A DNA stretch of 46,384 nt from Bacillus sp. V59.32b. GTDB taxonomy: Bacteria > Bacillota > Bacilli > Bacillales > DSM-1321. Under the pieces are notes generated by a model that did not search any database, had not been told where the DNA came from, and was given only the letters and a program-made list of their open reading frames with translations. A program made the translations under genes and the position numbers. Each line of letters starts with the position of its first letter. Positions within the stretch are counted from its first letter, which is position 1. The stretch covers positions 1 through 46,384 of the forward strand of contig NZ_QVTC01000043.1 of assembly GCF_003429085.1 (NCBI RefSeq). The letters are read 5' to 3'. Below, one piece after another: positions 38,764 through 46,384 of the stretch.

Positions 38764-40053
38764 TTAGATATTGCTAGAGCGTTTTACAGCAGGTGCTCCT
38801 TTTTTCATTTCTTCTTCCAGTTTAGCGAAAAACTCTTCATTTCCCTTGGTTTGCCTTAACCGGCGCAGGAACTTCTCCACGAAGTCAGGGGTATCCGACA
38901 TCGTTTTTCGGATTGCCCAAAGCTTATCAAGATGGTCTTTAGGAATAAGCAGCTCTTCTTTACGCGTGCCTGAACGCCTAATATCGATGGCAGGGAAAAT
39001 ACGCCGCTCAGCCAATGCACGATCTAGGTGAAGCTCCATATTGCCTGTCCCTTTAAATTCCTCGTAAATGACATCGTCCATACGAGAACCCGTATCGACA
39101 AGCGCAGTAGCAAGAATCGTCAAGCTCCCGCCTTCTTCAATATTCCTCGCCGCCCCAAAGAACCGTTTTGGCCTGTGGAACGCGGCCGGATCAATACCGC
39201 CGGAAAGCGTTCTTCCACTTGGCGGAATCACGAGGTTGTAAGCCCGGGCCAAACGGGTGATACTATCCATCAGGATAATAACATCGCGTTTATGCTCGAC
39301 GAGGCGCATCGCTCTCTCTAACACTAGTTCAGCCACTTTAATATGATTTTCCGGCACTTCATCAAACGTGGAGCTGACCACATCACCGGCAACGGATCGT
39401 TCGATATCCGTTACCTCTTCCGGACGTTCGTCGATCAACAGTACGATAAGCTCTGCTTCGGGATGGTTCGTTGTAATCGCGTTGGCAATCTCCTTGATTA
39501 GCATCGTTTTCCCTGCTTTTGGCGGAGCAACGACCAAGCCGCGCTGTCCAAAGCCGACAGGCGCCAAAACATCCATAATCCGGGTAGATAGATTTTTCGG
39601 CACAGTTTCCAATTTAATCTGCCTGACAGGATATAAAGCAGTCAAGCCTGGAAAGTGAACCCGCTCCTTCGCTGATTCAGGATTATCCCCATTCACGGCT
39701 TCCACATGCAGCAATCCGTAATATCGTTCGTTTTCTTTAGGAGGTCTTACTTTTCCTGAGACCTTGTCGCCGTTTCGGAGATCGAATCTGCGGATTTGAG
39801 AAGCTGAAATGTAAATATCCTCTGAGCTTGGAGAATAGTTAATCGGACGCAGGAACCCGAAGCCTTCGGATGGAATGATTTCCAGTACTCCCTCCATGAA
39901 GAGCAGTCCGTCTTGTTCTGCCTGCGCTTTTAAAATCGCAAAAATTAGTTCTTTTTTGGAGAGTTTGCTGTAATAGGATACTTTATATTCGCGTGCGTGC
40001 TCATATAGATCCTTCAATTTCATACTTTCTAAATTGGTAATAGTTAAATTCAT
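38764..40053 (-). CDS. rho: Transcription termination factor Rho
   Basis: Rho is a hexameric RNA-dependent ATPase that ends transcription and in Bacillus suppresses antisense transcription. The 429-aa product has an N-terminal helix-extended-loop domain, a cold-shock-like RNA-binding domain (about 50-120; [26 protein letters not shown]), the Walker A motif [11 protein letters not shown] (about 176-186) and the Q-loop/R-loop region. No large insertion is present. It lies 134 bp upstream of rpmE. Confidence 0.97.
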   Translation of the reverse strand: MNLTITNLESMKLKDLYEHAREYKVSYYSKLSKKELIFAILKAQAEQDGLLFMEGVLEIIPSEGFGFLRPINYSPSSEDIYISASQIRRFDLRNGDKVSGKVRPPKENERYYGLLHVEAVNGDNPESAKERVHFPGLTALYPVRQIKLETVPKNLSTRIMDVLAPVGFGQRGLVVAPPKAGKTMLIKEIANAITTNHPEAELIVLLIDERPEEVTDIERSVAGDVVSSTFDEVPENHIKVAELVLERAMRLVEHKRDVIILMDSITRLARAYNLVIPPSGRTLSGGIDPAAFHRPKRFFGAARNIEEGGSLTILATALVDTGSRMDDVIYEEFKGTGNMELHLDRALAERRIFPAIDIRRSGTRKEELLIPKDHLDKLWAIRKTMSDTPDFVEKFLRRLRQTKGNEEFFAKLEEEMKKGAPAVKRSSNI

Positions 40054-40234
40054 TATGACACCACTCTTTATTTAATTGAACAGATAAGGATGATACATTC
40101 TTAGGGTAAAGAAGAAATAGTTGAAGGCTTCCATGAAGATTTGGAGTAGAAATGCAGAATGATCTCTTTATATTCTTAAAACAAGCTTAATTTTACTTTC
40201 TTTGTCGTAAATATTCAACTATAAATTTAAAAGA

Positions 40235-40265
40235 AAATAAAACGAGCGAAGGAATCGCCCGCTTT
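40235..40265 (-). terminator. Intrinsic terminator of glpX
   Basis: On the minus strand GCGGGCGA pairs with TCGCTCGT (one G-T), followed by TTTTATTTTC. It lies about 16 bp past the glpX stop. Confidence 0.8.
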
Positions 40266-40280
40266 TTACGAGTTCTGTGA

Positions 40281-41243
40281 TTATTTCATAACCAAGTTCG
40301 GCTTTTTCTTCAAGCTGTGGCTTCCGTCAATGAAACGGACGGTGCCAGACTTTGCTCGCATAACAAGGGAATGCGTCAGCCCATAATTCTCTTTAAACTG
40401 GACTCCCTTTAATAATTCTCCGTCTGTCACTCCGGTCGCGGCAAAAATGGCATCATCTCCCCGAACAAGGTCTTCCATTCTTAGTATGCTGTTCAAATCG
40501 ATGCCCATTTTATTACAGCGCTCGGTTTCCTGGTCACTTTGCGGCAGAAGTTTGCCCTGAATTTCCCCGCCCAGACATTTTAGTGCTACAGCGGCGATTA
40601 CCCCTTCAGGCGCTCCGCCTGTGCCGAATAAAATATCGACGCCGGTTTGGTCGAAGGCTGTGTTGATTGCCCCGGCCACATCCCCGTCATTAATCAATTT
40701 AATCCGCGCTCCTGCTTCGCGAAGCTCGTGGATAATCTTTGAGTGGCGTTCTCGGTGCAACACGGTCGCCACAACATCCTGGATATCTTTATTCTTTGCC
40801 TTAGCGACTGCTTTTAGGTTGTCCAAAACAGAAGCGTTAATATCAATTTGACCCACGGACTCAGGGCCAACCGCAATCTTATCCATGTACATATCCGGAG
40901 CATGAAGAAGGTTGCCATTATCAGCGATTGCAAGTACTGCTAAAGCATTCCATCCTCCCGAAGCAACAATGTTCGTTCCTTCCAAAGGGTCAACGGCTAC
41001 ATCCACACGAGGGCCAAAGCCAGTACCAAGCTTTTCGCCAATGTACAACATCGGCGCTTCGTCCATCTCGCCTTCTCCGATGACAACTGTGCCTTTCATC
41101 GGAACGGTATCAAACACATCCCGCATAGCCGATGTCGCTGCATCGTCCGCTTCATCCTTCTTTCCTCTTCCCATCCAGCGCGCGGAAGCTAATGCGGCTC
41201 CTTCCGTTACGCGCACCAGCTCCATAGATAAGCTTCTCTCCAT
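40281..41243 (-). CDS. glpX: Class II fructose-1,6-bisphosphatase (GlpX)
   Basis: This Mn2+/Mg2+-dependent gluconeogenic enzyme dephosphorylates fructose-1,6-bisphosphate. The 320-aa product (ATG 41243 after AGGGGG) shows the metal-site motifs [15 protein letters not shown] and [14 protein letters not shown], plus [20 protein letters not shown]. It corresponds to ywjI of B. subtilis, next to murAB. Together with fba and transaldolase nearby it makes a small sugar-phosphate cluster. Confidence 0.95.
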   Translation of the reverse strand: MERSLSMELVRVTEGAALASARWMGRGKKDEADDAATSAMRDVFDTVPMKGTVVIGEGEMDEAPMLYIGEKLGTGFGPRVDVAVDPLEGTNIVASGGWNALAVLAIADNGNLLHAPDMYMDKIAVGPESVGQIDINASVLDNLKAVAKAKNKDIQDVVATVLHRERHSKIIHELREAGARIKLINDGDVAGAINTAFDQTGVDILFGTGGAPEGVIAAVALKCLGGEIQGKLLPQSDQETERCNKMGIDLNSILRMEDLVRGDDAIFAATGVTDGELLKGVQFKENYGLTHSLVMRAKSGTVRFIDGSHSLKKKPNLVMK

Positions 41244-41290
41244 TATTGCTTCCCCCTCAGTGCTACTTAACAATCCATTACATAATAAAT

Positions 41291-41319
41291 AGTATAACAC
41301 AATTCAATTATTATTGTAA
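41291..41319 (-). promoter_or_regulatory. Candidate sigma-A promoter of glpX
   Basis: On the minus strand TTACAA, a 17-bp spacer and TATACT, with an extended -10 TGT. It fills the 98-bp gap after murA2. Confidence 0.6.
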
Positions 41320-41341
41320 CACATTAAACACTGAGATTTGG

Positions 41342-42625
41342 TTAATTTTTCAACTGTTCGGCTTCCTCTTCGGACATCTTTTCCCGCCAGATTGTCGCGC
41401 CTAGGCCGGAGAGTTTTTCAACAAGATGGCTATAGCCCCGGTCAATATGTTCAAGACCAGTTACTTCGGTAATCCCTTCTGCCATTAACCCGGCAATGAC
41501 CAGCGCGGCTCCTGCACGGAGATCACTTGCCTTTACCTTGGCACCTTGAAGCTGGACTGGGCCGGTTATAATCGCGGACCTGCCCTCGACCTTAATGTTG
41601 GCATTCATCCTGCGAAGCTCGTCGATATGTTTAAAACGGGCTCCATAAATGGTATCCGTCACAACGCTCGACCCTTCTGTCCTCGTCAATAACGATGTAA
41701 ATGGCTGTTGCAAATCGGTTGGAAAACCAGGATAAACCAACGTTTTTATATCGACTGACTTAAACTCGGAACCAGGAGAAACGAAAATTTGGTCATCCCC
41801 GGCTTCGATGTTCACGCCCATTTCCCTCAGCTTTGCCGTTAAAGATTCTAGATGCTGTGGAATGACATTATCAATTAAAATGCCTTGTCCAACGGCAGCG
41901 GAGAGAATCATGAACGTTCCGGCTTCGATCCGGTCAGGAATAATCGTATGTTTACAACCGCTTAAGTTCTCAACCCCATCGATCCGGATGATATCTGTAC
42001 CCGCACCTTTAATTCTTGCTCCCATGTTGGTCAGCAACGTCGCTACATCGATAATTTCCGGTTCTTTTGCAGCATTCTCAATGACGGTTCTTCCTTTAGC
42101 CAGAACAGCAGCTAGCATAATATTAATCGTGGCGCCCACACTGACCACATCCAGATAAATACGGGCTCCTCTTAGCTCGTCCGCTCGCAAATAAATCGCG
42201 CCCTGTTCATTGGTGATCTGCGCCCCCAGTGCTTCAAACCCCTTGATATGCTGGTCAATCGGGCGTGGCCCCAAATGACAGCCTCCAGGAAGGCCGATAA
42301 CGGCCTTTTTGAATTTGCCAAGCATCGCCCCCATCAAGTAATAAGAAGCGCGGAGCTTTTTAACACGACCGTTTGGCAATGGCATCGAAATCATTTTGCT
42401 TGGATCAACCGTCATTTCTCCATCATTAAAAGAAACAGTTCCGCCTATTTCTTCAAGCAGACCTTTAAGAATTTGCACATCTGAGATATCAGGAAGACCT
42501 TCGATCGTAACAGGGGAATCCGCAAGAATGGTAGCAGGTATTAAAGCGACCGCGCTATTTTTCGCGCCGCTGACACGAATGCTTCCTTTCAGAGGATAGC
42601 CGCCGGCAATTTTGAGTTTTTCCAT
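41342..42625 (-). CDS. murA2: UDP-N-acetylglucosamine 1-carboxyvinyltransferase (MurA, second copy; MurAB/MurZ type)
   Basis: This is the second enolpyruvyl-transferase paralogue of low-GC Gram-positives. The 427-aa product has Lys22-Asn23 ([13 protein letters not shown]) and the catalytic loop [12 protein letters not shown] with Cys116, so it should be active and fosfomycin-sensitive. It sits between the transaldolase gene and glpX exactly as murAB does in B. subtilis. In that species MurAA is the essential enzyme and this copy is minor; whether that holds here is inference. Confidence 0.95.
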   Translation of the reverse strand: MEKLKIAGGYPLKGSIRVSGAKNSAVALIPATILADSPVTIEGLPDISDVQILKGLLEEIGGTVSFNDGEMTVDPSKMISMPLPNGRVKKLRASYYLMGAMLGKFKKAVIGLPGGCHLGPRPIDQHIKGFEALGAQITNEQGAIYLRADELRGARIYLDVVSVGATINIMLAAVLAKGRTVIENAAKEPEIIDVATLLTNMGARIKGAGTDIIRIDGVENLSGCKHTIIPDRIEAGTFMILSAAVGQGILIDNVIPQHLESLTAKLREMGVNIEAGDDQIFVSPGSEFKSVDIKTLVYPGFPTDLQQPFTSLLTRTEGSSVVTDTIYGARFKHIDELRRMNANIKVEGRSAIITGPVQLQGAKVKASDLRAGAALVIAGLMAEGITEVTGLEHIDRGYSHLVEKLSGLGATIWREKMSEEEAEQLKN

Positions 42626-42837
42626 TGTAGACTCCCTTCTAATCTAAGCAGTCAAGAAGCTATTTTAACAAAATACCTTTTTAATCAGGTATTATTTTCC
42701 AATACAAATGGATAAATTATGGCATTTTTTTCTTACCATTTATTAGTTTACACAAAAAAAGAAAGCTCATGTAATATTTTTGAATTTTTTTATGATGGAT
42801 AAGTATTCATATGTGCAGAAGAAGGAAGTGAATATGG

Positions 42838-43488
42838 TCAGCCTTCAGAACGGGCATTCCAGTCTGCGATAAAAGCTTCTATGCCTTTATCAGTTAATGG
42901 ATGTTTAAATATCTGCAGCAGTAGTTTATACGGAATCGTGGCAATATGGGCTCCCTTTAGTGCTGCTTCCGTAATATGCATCGGATGCCGTATGGATGCA
43001 GCAATAATTTCCGATGGAATGTCATGAATAGCGAAAATGTCCGCAATATCGGAAATTAATTGCATGCCGTTGAACCCGATATCATCGAGACGCCCTAAAA
43101 ATGGGGAAACATACGTCGCTCCCGCTCGAGCTGCAAGTAAGGCCTGATTGGCACTGAATATTAATGTTACGTTCGTTTTAATTCCATCCTTGGTTAGAGC
43201 AGAAACAGCTTTAAGTCCGTCCGGAGTCATCGGAACTTTGATCGTAATGTTCGGAGCAATCGCGGAAAGCTCCTTTGCTTCCCTCATCATCCCCTCAAAA
43301 TCGAGTGAGATGACTTCGGCACTGACTGAATCCTGGACAAGGCTGGTAATTTCTCTTAGTCGGTCATGAAAAGAAACGTTTTTTTCCCGTGCAACCAGTG
43401 ATGGATTCGTCGTTACACCGGCAAGAATGCCAAGTGAATGGACCTCCCGTATTTCATCGATGTTAGCGGTATCAATAAAGAATTTCAT
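42838..43488 (-). CDS. tal: Transaldolase (small TalC/YwjH type)
   Basis: The 216-aa protein belongs to the short transaldolase family, which includes fructose-6-phosphate aldolases. The Schiff-base lysine is Lys84 in [11 protein letters not shown], with TANIDEIRE at the N-terminus and VTTNPSLV at about 25-32. The start at 43488 ([10 protein letters not shown]) has GGAGG about 8 nt upstream; the open frame 16 codons upstream lacks an RBS. Most Bacillus members act as transaldolases; aldolase activity cannot be excluded from sequence. Confidence 0.92.
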   Translation of the reverse strand: MKFFIDTANIDEIREVHSLGILAGVTTNPSLVAREKNVSFHDRLREITSLVQDSVSAEVISLDFEGMMREAKELSAIAPNITIKVPMTPDGLKAVSALTKDGIKTNVTLIFSANQALLAARAGATYVSPFLGRLDDIGFNGMQLISDIADIFAIHDIPSEIIAASIRHPMHITEAALKGAHIATIPYKLLLQIFKHPLTDKGIEAFIADWNARSEG

Positions 43489-43582
43489 GTTTAAAACCTC
43501 CATCTCTTTTTCTATATAAGCATACAATACATACAATAATGAATTGTGTAAATGGCGAATTTTTTATTTTTTCTATAAATGA

Positions 43583-43663
43583 TAAAGAAAAGAGCCTGTT
43601 ATCCCGAGACACACTGCCACAGCAATGATGAACTTGCATTTTTCCCGGGATGTTCAGGCTCTT
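43583..43663 (-). terminator. Long terminator hairpin of fba
   Basis: On the minus strand AAGAGCCTG and ATCCCG pair with CGGGAT and CAGGCTCTT (small internal loop), enclosing a loop of about 40 nt, followed by TTCTTT. It starts 20 nt past the fba stop. The apical region can form further stems. Confidence 0.8.
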
Positions 43664-43682
43664 ATTGTTTATTTTTAAATGA

Positions 43683-44540
43683 CTAAGCTTTATCGTTTGA
43701 ACCGAATTCACGGATCTTGCCAACAACTGTTTCCTTGATCGCGTCACGGCCCGGTCCGATGAATTTACGAGGATCATACACCTCGGAATCTTTACTTAGA
43801 ACCTCGCGAACAGCCTTAGTAAAGGAGATTTGGTTTTCGGTATTTACGTTGATTTTTGAAGTTCCTAAAGATACAGCTTTTTGAATATCTTTAGTTGGAA
43901 TGCCCGTACCACCGTGTAGTACTAATGGAATTTTTGTTAAATCACGGACTTCTTCCATTTCTTTAAAGCCGATGTTCGGCTCGCCTTTGTAAGGGCCATG
44001 GACAGAACCCAATGCAGGTGCAAAGCAGTCAACGCCTGTGCGTCTAACCAATTCTTCACATTCTTTCGGATCTGCATAAATGACTCCGTCTGCTATTACA
44101 TCATCTTCCTGGCCGCCAACAGTTCCTAGCTCCGCTTCGACAGAAACGCCTTTTGAGTGAGCATAATCAACAACCTTGGAAGTGGTTTCGATATTCTCTT
44201 CTAACGGATGGTGAGAGGCATCGATCATAACAGAAGTGAATCCTGCATCGATCGCTTCCTTACATTTATCAAAGCTTGAACCATGGTCAAGATGTATAGC
44301 TACAGGTACTGTGATTTTCATGTCTTCCATTAAACCTTGGACCATCATCACAGTCGTTTTAAACCCGCCCATATGGCGAGCGGCTCCTTCTGATACACCA
44401 AGGATTACCGGTGATTTTTCCTGCTCGGCGGCAGCTAATATAGCTTGGGTCCACTCCAGGTTATTGATATTGAACTGACCGACCGCATACTTACCTTCCA
44501 ACGCTTTATTAAGCATATCCTTCATTGATACTAAAGGCAT
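43683..44540 (-). CDS. fba: Class II fructose-1,6-bisphosphate aldolase
   Basis: This zinc-dependent glycolytic and gluconeogenic aldolase has 285 aa. The catalytic Asp85 and zinc ligand His86 are in [11 protein letters not shown]. The second zinc-ligand region is [12 protein letters not shown], and the phosphate-binding segment is [17 protein letters not shown] strong RBS (AAGGAGG) precedes the ATG. It follows spo0F, as in B. subtilis, but has its own promoter. Confidence 0.96.
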   Translation of the reverse strand: MPLVSMKDMLNKALEGKYAVGQFNINNLEWTQAILAAAEQEKSPVILGVSEGAARHMGGFKTTVMMVQGLMEDMKITVPVAIHLDHGSSFDKCKEAIDAGFTSVMIDASHHPLEENIETTSKVVDYAHSKGVSVEAELGTVGGQEDDVIADGVIYADPKECEELVRRTGVDCFAPALGSVHGPYKGEPNIGFKEMEEVRDLTKIPLVLHGGTGIPTKDIQKAVSLGTSKINVNTENQISFTKAVREVLSKDSEVYDPRKFIGPGRDAIKETVVGKIREFGSNDKA

Positions 44541-44615
44541 TTGATTTCCTCCTTATAGCAAATGTTTTCCTGCAGACGCAGATTCTTTCTAAAATATTCC
44601 CTTACTTATGTATTT

Positions 44616-44645
44616 ACTATACCTCATGCAGGCGGGGAATATTAA
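44616..44645 (-). promoter_or_regulatory. Candidate sigma-A promoter of fba
   Basis: On the minus strand TTAATA, an 18-bp spacer and TATAGT. The rest of the 307-bp fba-spo0F gap holds the spo0F terminator and a small CCAAT/ATTGG hairpin near 44675-44700; no gene is seen. Confidence 0.55.
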
Positions 44646-44732
44646 AAACACTATTAGCATATCAGTCCATGAAAAAAACAGCAACCAATTAACTTATTGG
44701 GGGAATATTAAGAAAAATGGAATCGTTTTCTA

Positions 44733-44783
44733 CAAAAAACACGGTCATATTTCAGGATAATATCATTCCTGAAATACAGCCGT
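44733..44783 (-). terminator. Intrinsic terminator of spo0F
   Basis: On the minus strand TATTTCAGGA pairs with TCCTGAAATA (10 bp), extended by ACGG/CCGT, then GTTTTTTG. It lies about 65 nt past the spo0F stop. Confidence 0.88.
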
Positions 44784-44847
44784 AGGGTTACACATTCAAT
44801 ATATGAGGTTTTTTCTATTTAAGATTTTTCAATATGAATTCCATTTA

Positions 44848-45222
44848 CTATTCGGACTTTCGGACAGGTAAATACTCTTTAACCGCTTTCCGTATGTCAT
44901 CGATATCAAAAGGTTTAGCAAAATGAGTCATCGCACCTAAATCCTTGGCTTTCTGAATCATGTCTAATTCTCCATAGGCAGTCATGATGATGACTCGAAT
45001 ATCCTGATCAATCTGTTTCATTCGTTTCAAAATTTCTATGCCGTCCATTCCCGGAATTTTCATGTCTAACAGCACTAAATCAGGGGAATGATTTGTAACA
45101 ATGTCCAGCGCTTGCACCCCGTTTGCTGCCTGAAATGTATTGTAACCTTCCTTGCTGAGCACTTCATTGAGCAGAATTCTGATTCCAAATTGATCATCTA
45201 CAATTAATATTTTTTCTGCCAT
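44848..45222 (-). CDS. spo0F: Sporulation response regulator Spo0F
   Basis: Spo0F is the single-domain phosphorelay protein that takes phosphate from sporulation kinases and passes it to Spo0B and then Spo0A. The 124-aa receiver domain has no output domain. The acidic pocket is Asp9-Asp10, the phosphorylation site is Asp53 ([12 protein letters not shown] context), and the switch residues are Thr81 and Lys103 (FAKPF). The RBS GAGGTG is well spaced. A sigma-H promoter lies upstream. Confidence 0.96.
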   Translation of the reverse strand: MAEKILIVDDQFGIRILLNEVLSKEGYNTFQAANGVQALDIVTNHSPDLVLLDMKIPGMDGIEILKRMKQIDQDIRVIIMTAYGELDMIQKAKDLGAMTHFAKPFDIDDIRKAVKEYLPVRKSE

Positions 45223-45368
45223 TCCCTCACCTCTTTCCTATCTGAAAGAATAAATAGCTATAAACTTGATGAATTATGATCTAGATACCTTTTGCCCAGT
45301 TTATGTATGGCATGTAACCCGTGTTTTCCCCCTATTACATTTGCATATTGAATGTCTACTTTATATTT

Positions 45369-45397
45369 TTATTCGCTAAATATTTCTCGAATCCTGC
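45369..45397 (-). promoter_or_regulatory. Sigma-H promoter of spo0F with Spo0A-box-like site
   Basis: On the minus strand GCAGGATTC, an 11-bp spacer and AGCGAATAA fit the sigma-H consensus RnAGGAwWW-N11/12-RnnGAATww at all but one base. TTCGAGA across the -35 edge is a 6/7 match to the inverted 0A box TTCGACA. This fits the known sigma-H and Spo0A control of spo0F. The leader is about 140 nt. Confidence 0.8.
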
Positions 45398-45466
45398 AGT
45401 CAAGTGGAAACAAATTCAAGAATTTATTTCTCAGCCGTACGATTCGCCTTCGCAAAATCGTTGTTT

Positions 45467-45472
45467 TATAAT
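45467..45472 (+). promoter_or_regulatory. Candidate -10 of the ywjG-like gene
   Basis: A perfect TATAAT lies 33 bp upstream of the start codon of the divergent gene; no good -35 is visible. Confidence 0.4.
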
Positions 45473-45504
45473 GAATACTACGATTATTTAAAGGAGACCA
45501 CTAC

Positions 45505-46044
45505 ATGCTGAAAATGTTTTCGACCCAGACGACCGGGTTATTTAAAAAGATTATGGATGGTGAGGAATTCGCATTTGAGGACTGTGCCCGATTGCTCGCC
45601 CAGGCTTCCATTGGGGATGGCACCATATATTTACACGGCTTTGGCGAAATGAAGGGAATATTATCAGAAGCCTTCGAAGGGGTTGAACCATTTCCAAATG
45701 TGATGGTTCTTTACGATGATAATGAAGAGCTTGCTTCGCTCACGAATGCAGACCGGGTGCTATTCTTTACGCGTTCCTCGGATGATAGTGAGGCGTTAAG
45801 TCTTGCCAAATATCTGCAGGAAGAAGGGGTCCCCTTCACCGCGGTTTCCACCCTTGTTCCGTCGTCAGGCTTATCGCTGGACGAACTGGCGGATGTGCAT
45901 ATTGATTTACGGCTTCAAAAAGGCTTGGTTCCAGATGATAACGGAAAACGGGTTGGTTTCCCCTCCCTGATGGTGGCTTTGTTTGCTTATTATGGCATTA
46001 GGTTCACGTTGGATGAAATCTTACAGGAGTATGGAGAGGAATAA
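45505..46044 (+). CDS. ywjG: DUF2529 family protein (YwjG-like)
   Basis: The 179-aa cytoplasmic protein is the only plus-strand gene in the window. AAAGGAG precedes the ATG. It is acidic with alternating strand/helix segments (TIYLHGFGEMKGILSEAF, RVLFFTRSSDDSEALSLAKY, VPFTAVSTLVPSSG), compatible with a sugar-isomerase-like (SIS) alpha/beta fold, though this is inference. It is divergent from spo0F, the location of ywjG in B. subtilis. The function is unknown. The next gene is expected to lie beyond array A3, outside the window. Confidence 0.85.
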   Translation: MLKMFSTQTTGLFKKIMDGEEFAFEDCARLLAQASIGDGTIYLHGFGEMKGILSEAFEGVEPFPNVMVLYDDNEELASLTNADRVLFFTRSSDDSEALSLAKYLQEEGVPFTAVSTLVPSSGLSLDELADVHIDLRLQKGLVPDDNGKRVGFPSLMVALFAYYGIRFTLDEILQEYGEE

Positions 46045-46136
46045 CTGTATAAAAGCTTATCATTGTCAGGTGGGGTAACTCTGGCTTTGTATTTCTACTT
46101 GAGTTTTTTGATTGTTGTTCGATTATCTGGATTTGT

Positions 46137-46384
46137 GAGCGATTATTTGATTATATGAGCGTTTACCCAGATTTACGAGCGATCATCAGAATATATGAGC
46201 GTTCACCCAGGTTTACGAGCGATCATCAGAATATATGAGCGTTTACCCAGATTTACGAGCGATTATCTGATGATATGAGCGTTCACCCAGATTTGTGAGC
46301 GATTATTTGATTATATGAGCGTTTATCCAGATTTACGAGCGATTATCCGAATATATGAGCGTTCACCCAGATTTATGAGCGATC
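46137..46384 (+). repeat. GAGCG 20-bp-period array, 13 copies, runs off the window (array A3)
   Basis: GAGCG starts every 20 bp without exception from 46137 to 46377. Units alternate between a GAGCGATTATCTGATTATAT type and a GAGCGTTTACCCAGATTTAC type, giving a 40-bp higher-order period. The array lies downstream of the plus-strand ywjG-like gene with GAGCG on the plus strand, so its orientation again follows the gene. The 46045-46136 stretch is unremarkable. Confidence 0.95.

Noticed and set aside
42672-42693. AATACC/GGTATT hairpin upstream of murA2 as transaldolase terminator
   Set aside because: The stem is only 6 bp and the following tract is poor in U; too weak to call, so transaldolase and murA2 may be co-transcribed.

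Overview
The window is a chromosomal segment from a spore-forming, low-GC Gram-positive bacterium of the family Bacillaceae. The evidence is gene content and order: spo0F, fba, a transaldolase, a second murA, glpX, rho, rpmE, tdk, prfA, prmC, spoIIR, the ywlB-ywlG set, glyA, upp, atpIBEFHAGDC, ywzB, ywmB, murA. This is the B. subtilis order, with four extra blocks: an 11-gene complex I (nuo) operon, a wecB gene, a subtilisin-like protease gene and a chemotaxis-receptor gene. The nuo insertion next to atp suggests a Mesobacillus/Neobacillus/Cytobacillus- or B. cereus-like relative; the genus is inference. Every gene except the last (ywjG-like, 45505-46044) is on the minus strand, so transcription runs from high to low coordinates.

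Layout from the right end. ywjG diverges from spo0F, which has a good sigma-H promoter. Next come fba, transaldolase, murA2 and glpX (cell wall and central carbon metabolism), rho and rpmE (terminator factor, ribosomal protein L31), tdk, an unassigned lipoprotein gene, and prfA-prmC (release factor and its methylase). spoIIR follows behind a near-perfect sigma-F promoter, then a GNAT acetyltransferase and a Sua5-type tRNA-modification gene separated by a cluster of DnaA boxes. mntP, the arginine phosphatase ywlE, a methyl-accepting receptor, rpiB and ywlG lead to glyA (PurR boxes upstream), upp, wecB and the protease. The lower half holds the bioenergetic block: the ATP synthase operon (21258-14334), the complex I operon nuoABCDHIJKLMN (14125-3056, no nuoEFG), and ywzB-ywmB-murA.

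The most unusual feature is a set of intergenic arrays that share a period of about 20 bp but carry different core words. GAGCG arrays lie at 72-200, 31840-31925 and 46137-46384. A TTCGRTGATATAT array lies at 37346-37512, a GTAGCSG array at 28721-29002, and a GTTGC array inside the nuo operon at 9417-9907, where five ~20-bp units build a 101-bp higher-order repeat. The first two words are related to each other (ATATATSASCGA on the gene strand), and so are the last two (GCWACAAAA on the gene strand). I do not recognise a described family with these properties.

Other notable signals are an 18-bp RNA hairpin that hides the protease Shine-Dalgarno sequence, a hairpin at the predicted 5' end of the atp transcript, a Rex/FNR-like palindrome upstream of the atp promoter, a hairpin directly after atpE, and a 114-bp in-frame repeat that expands the N-terminus of NuoC. 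No tRNA, rRNA, CRISPR array, transposase or phage gene was seen.
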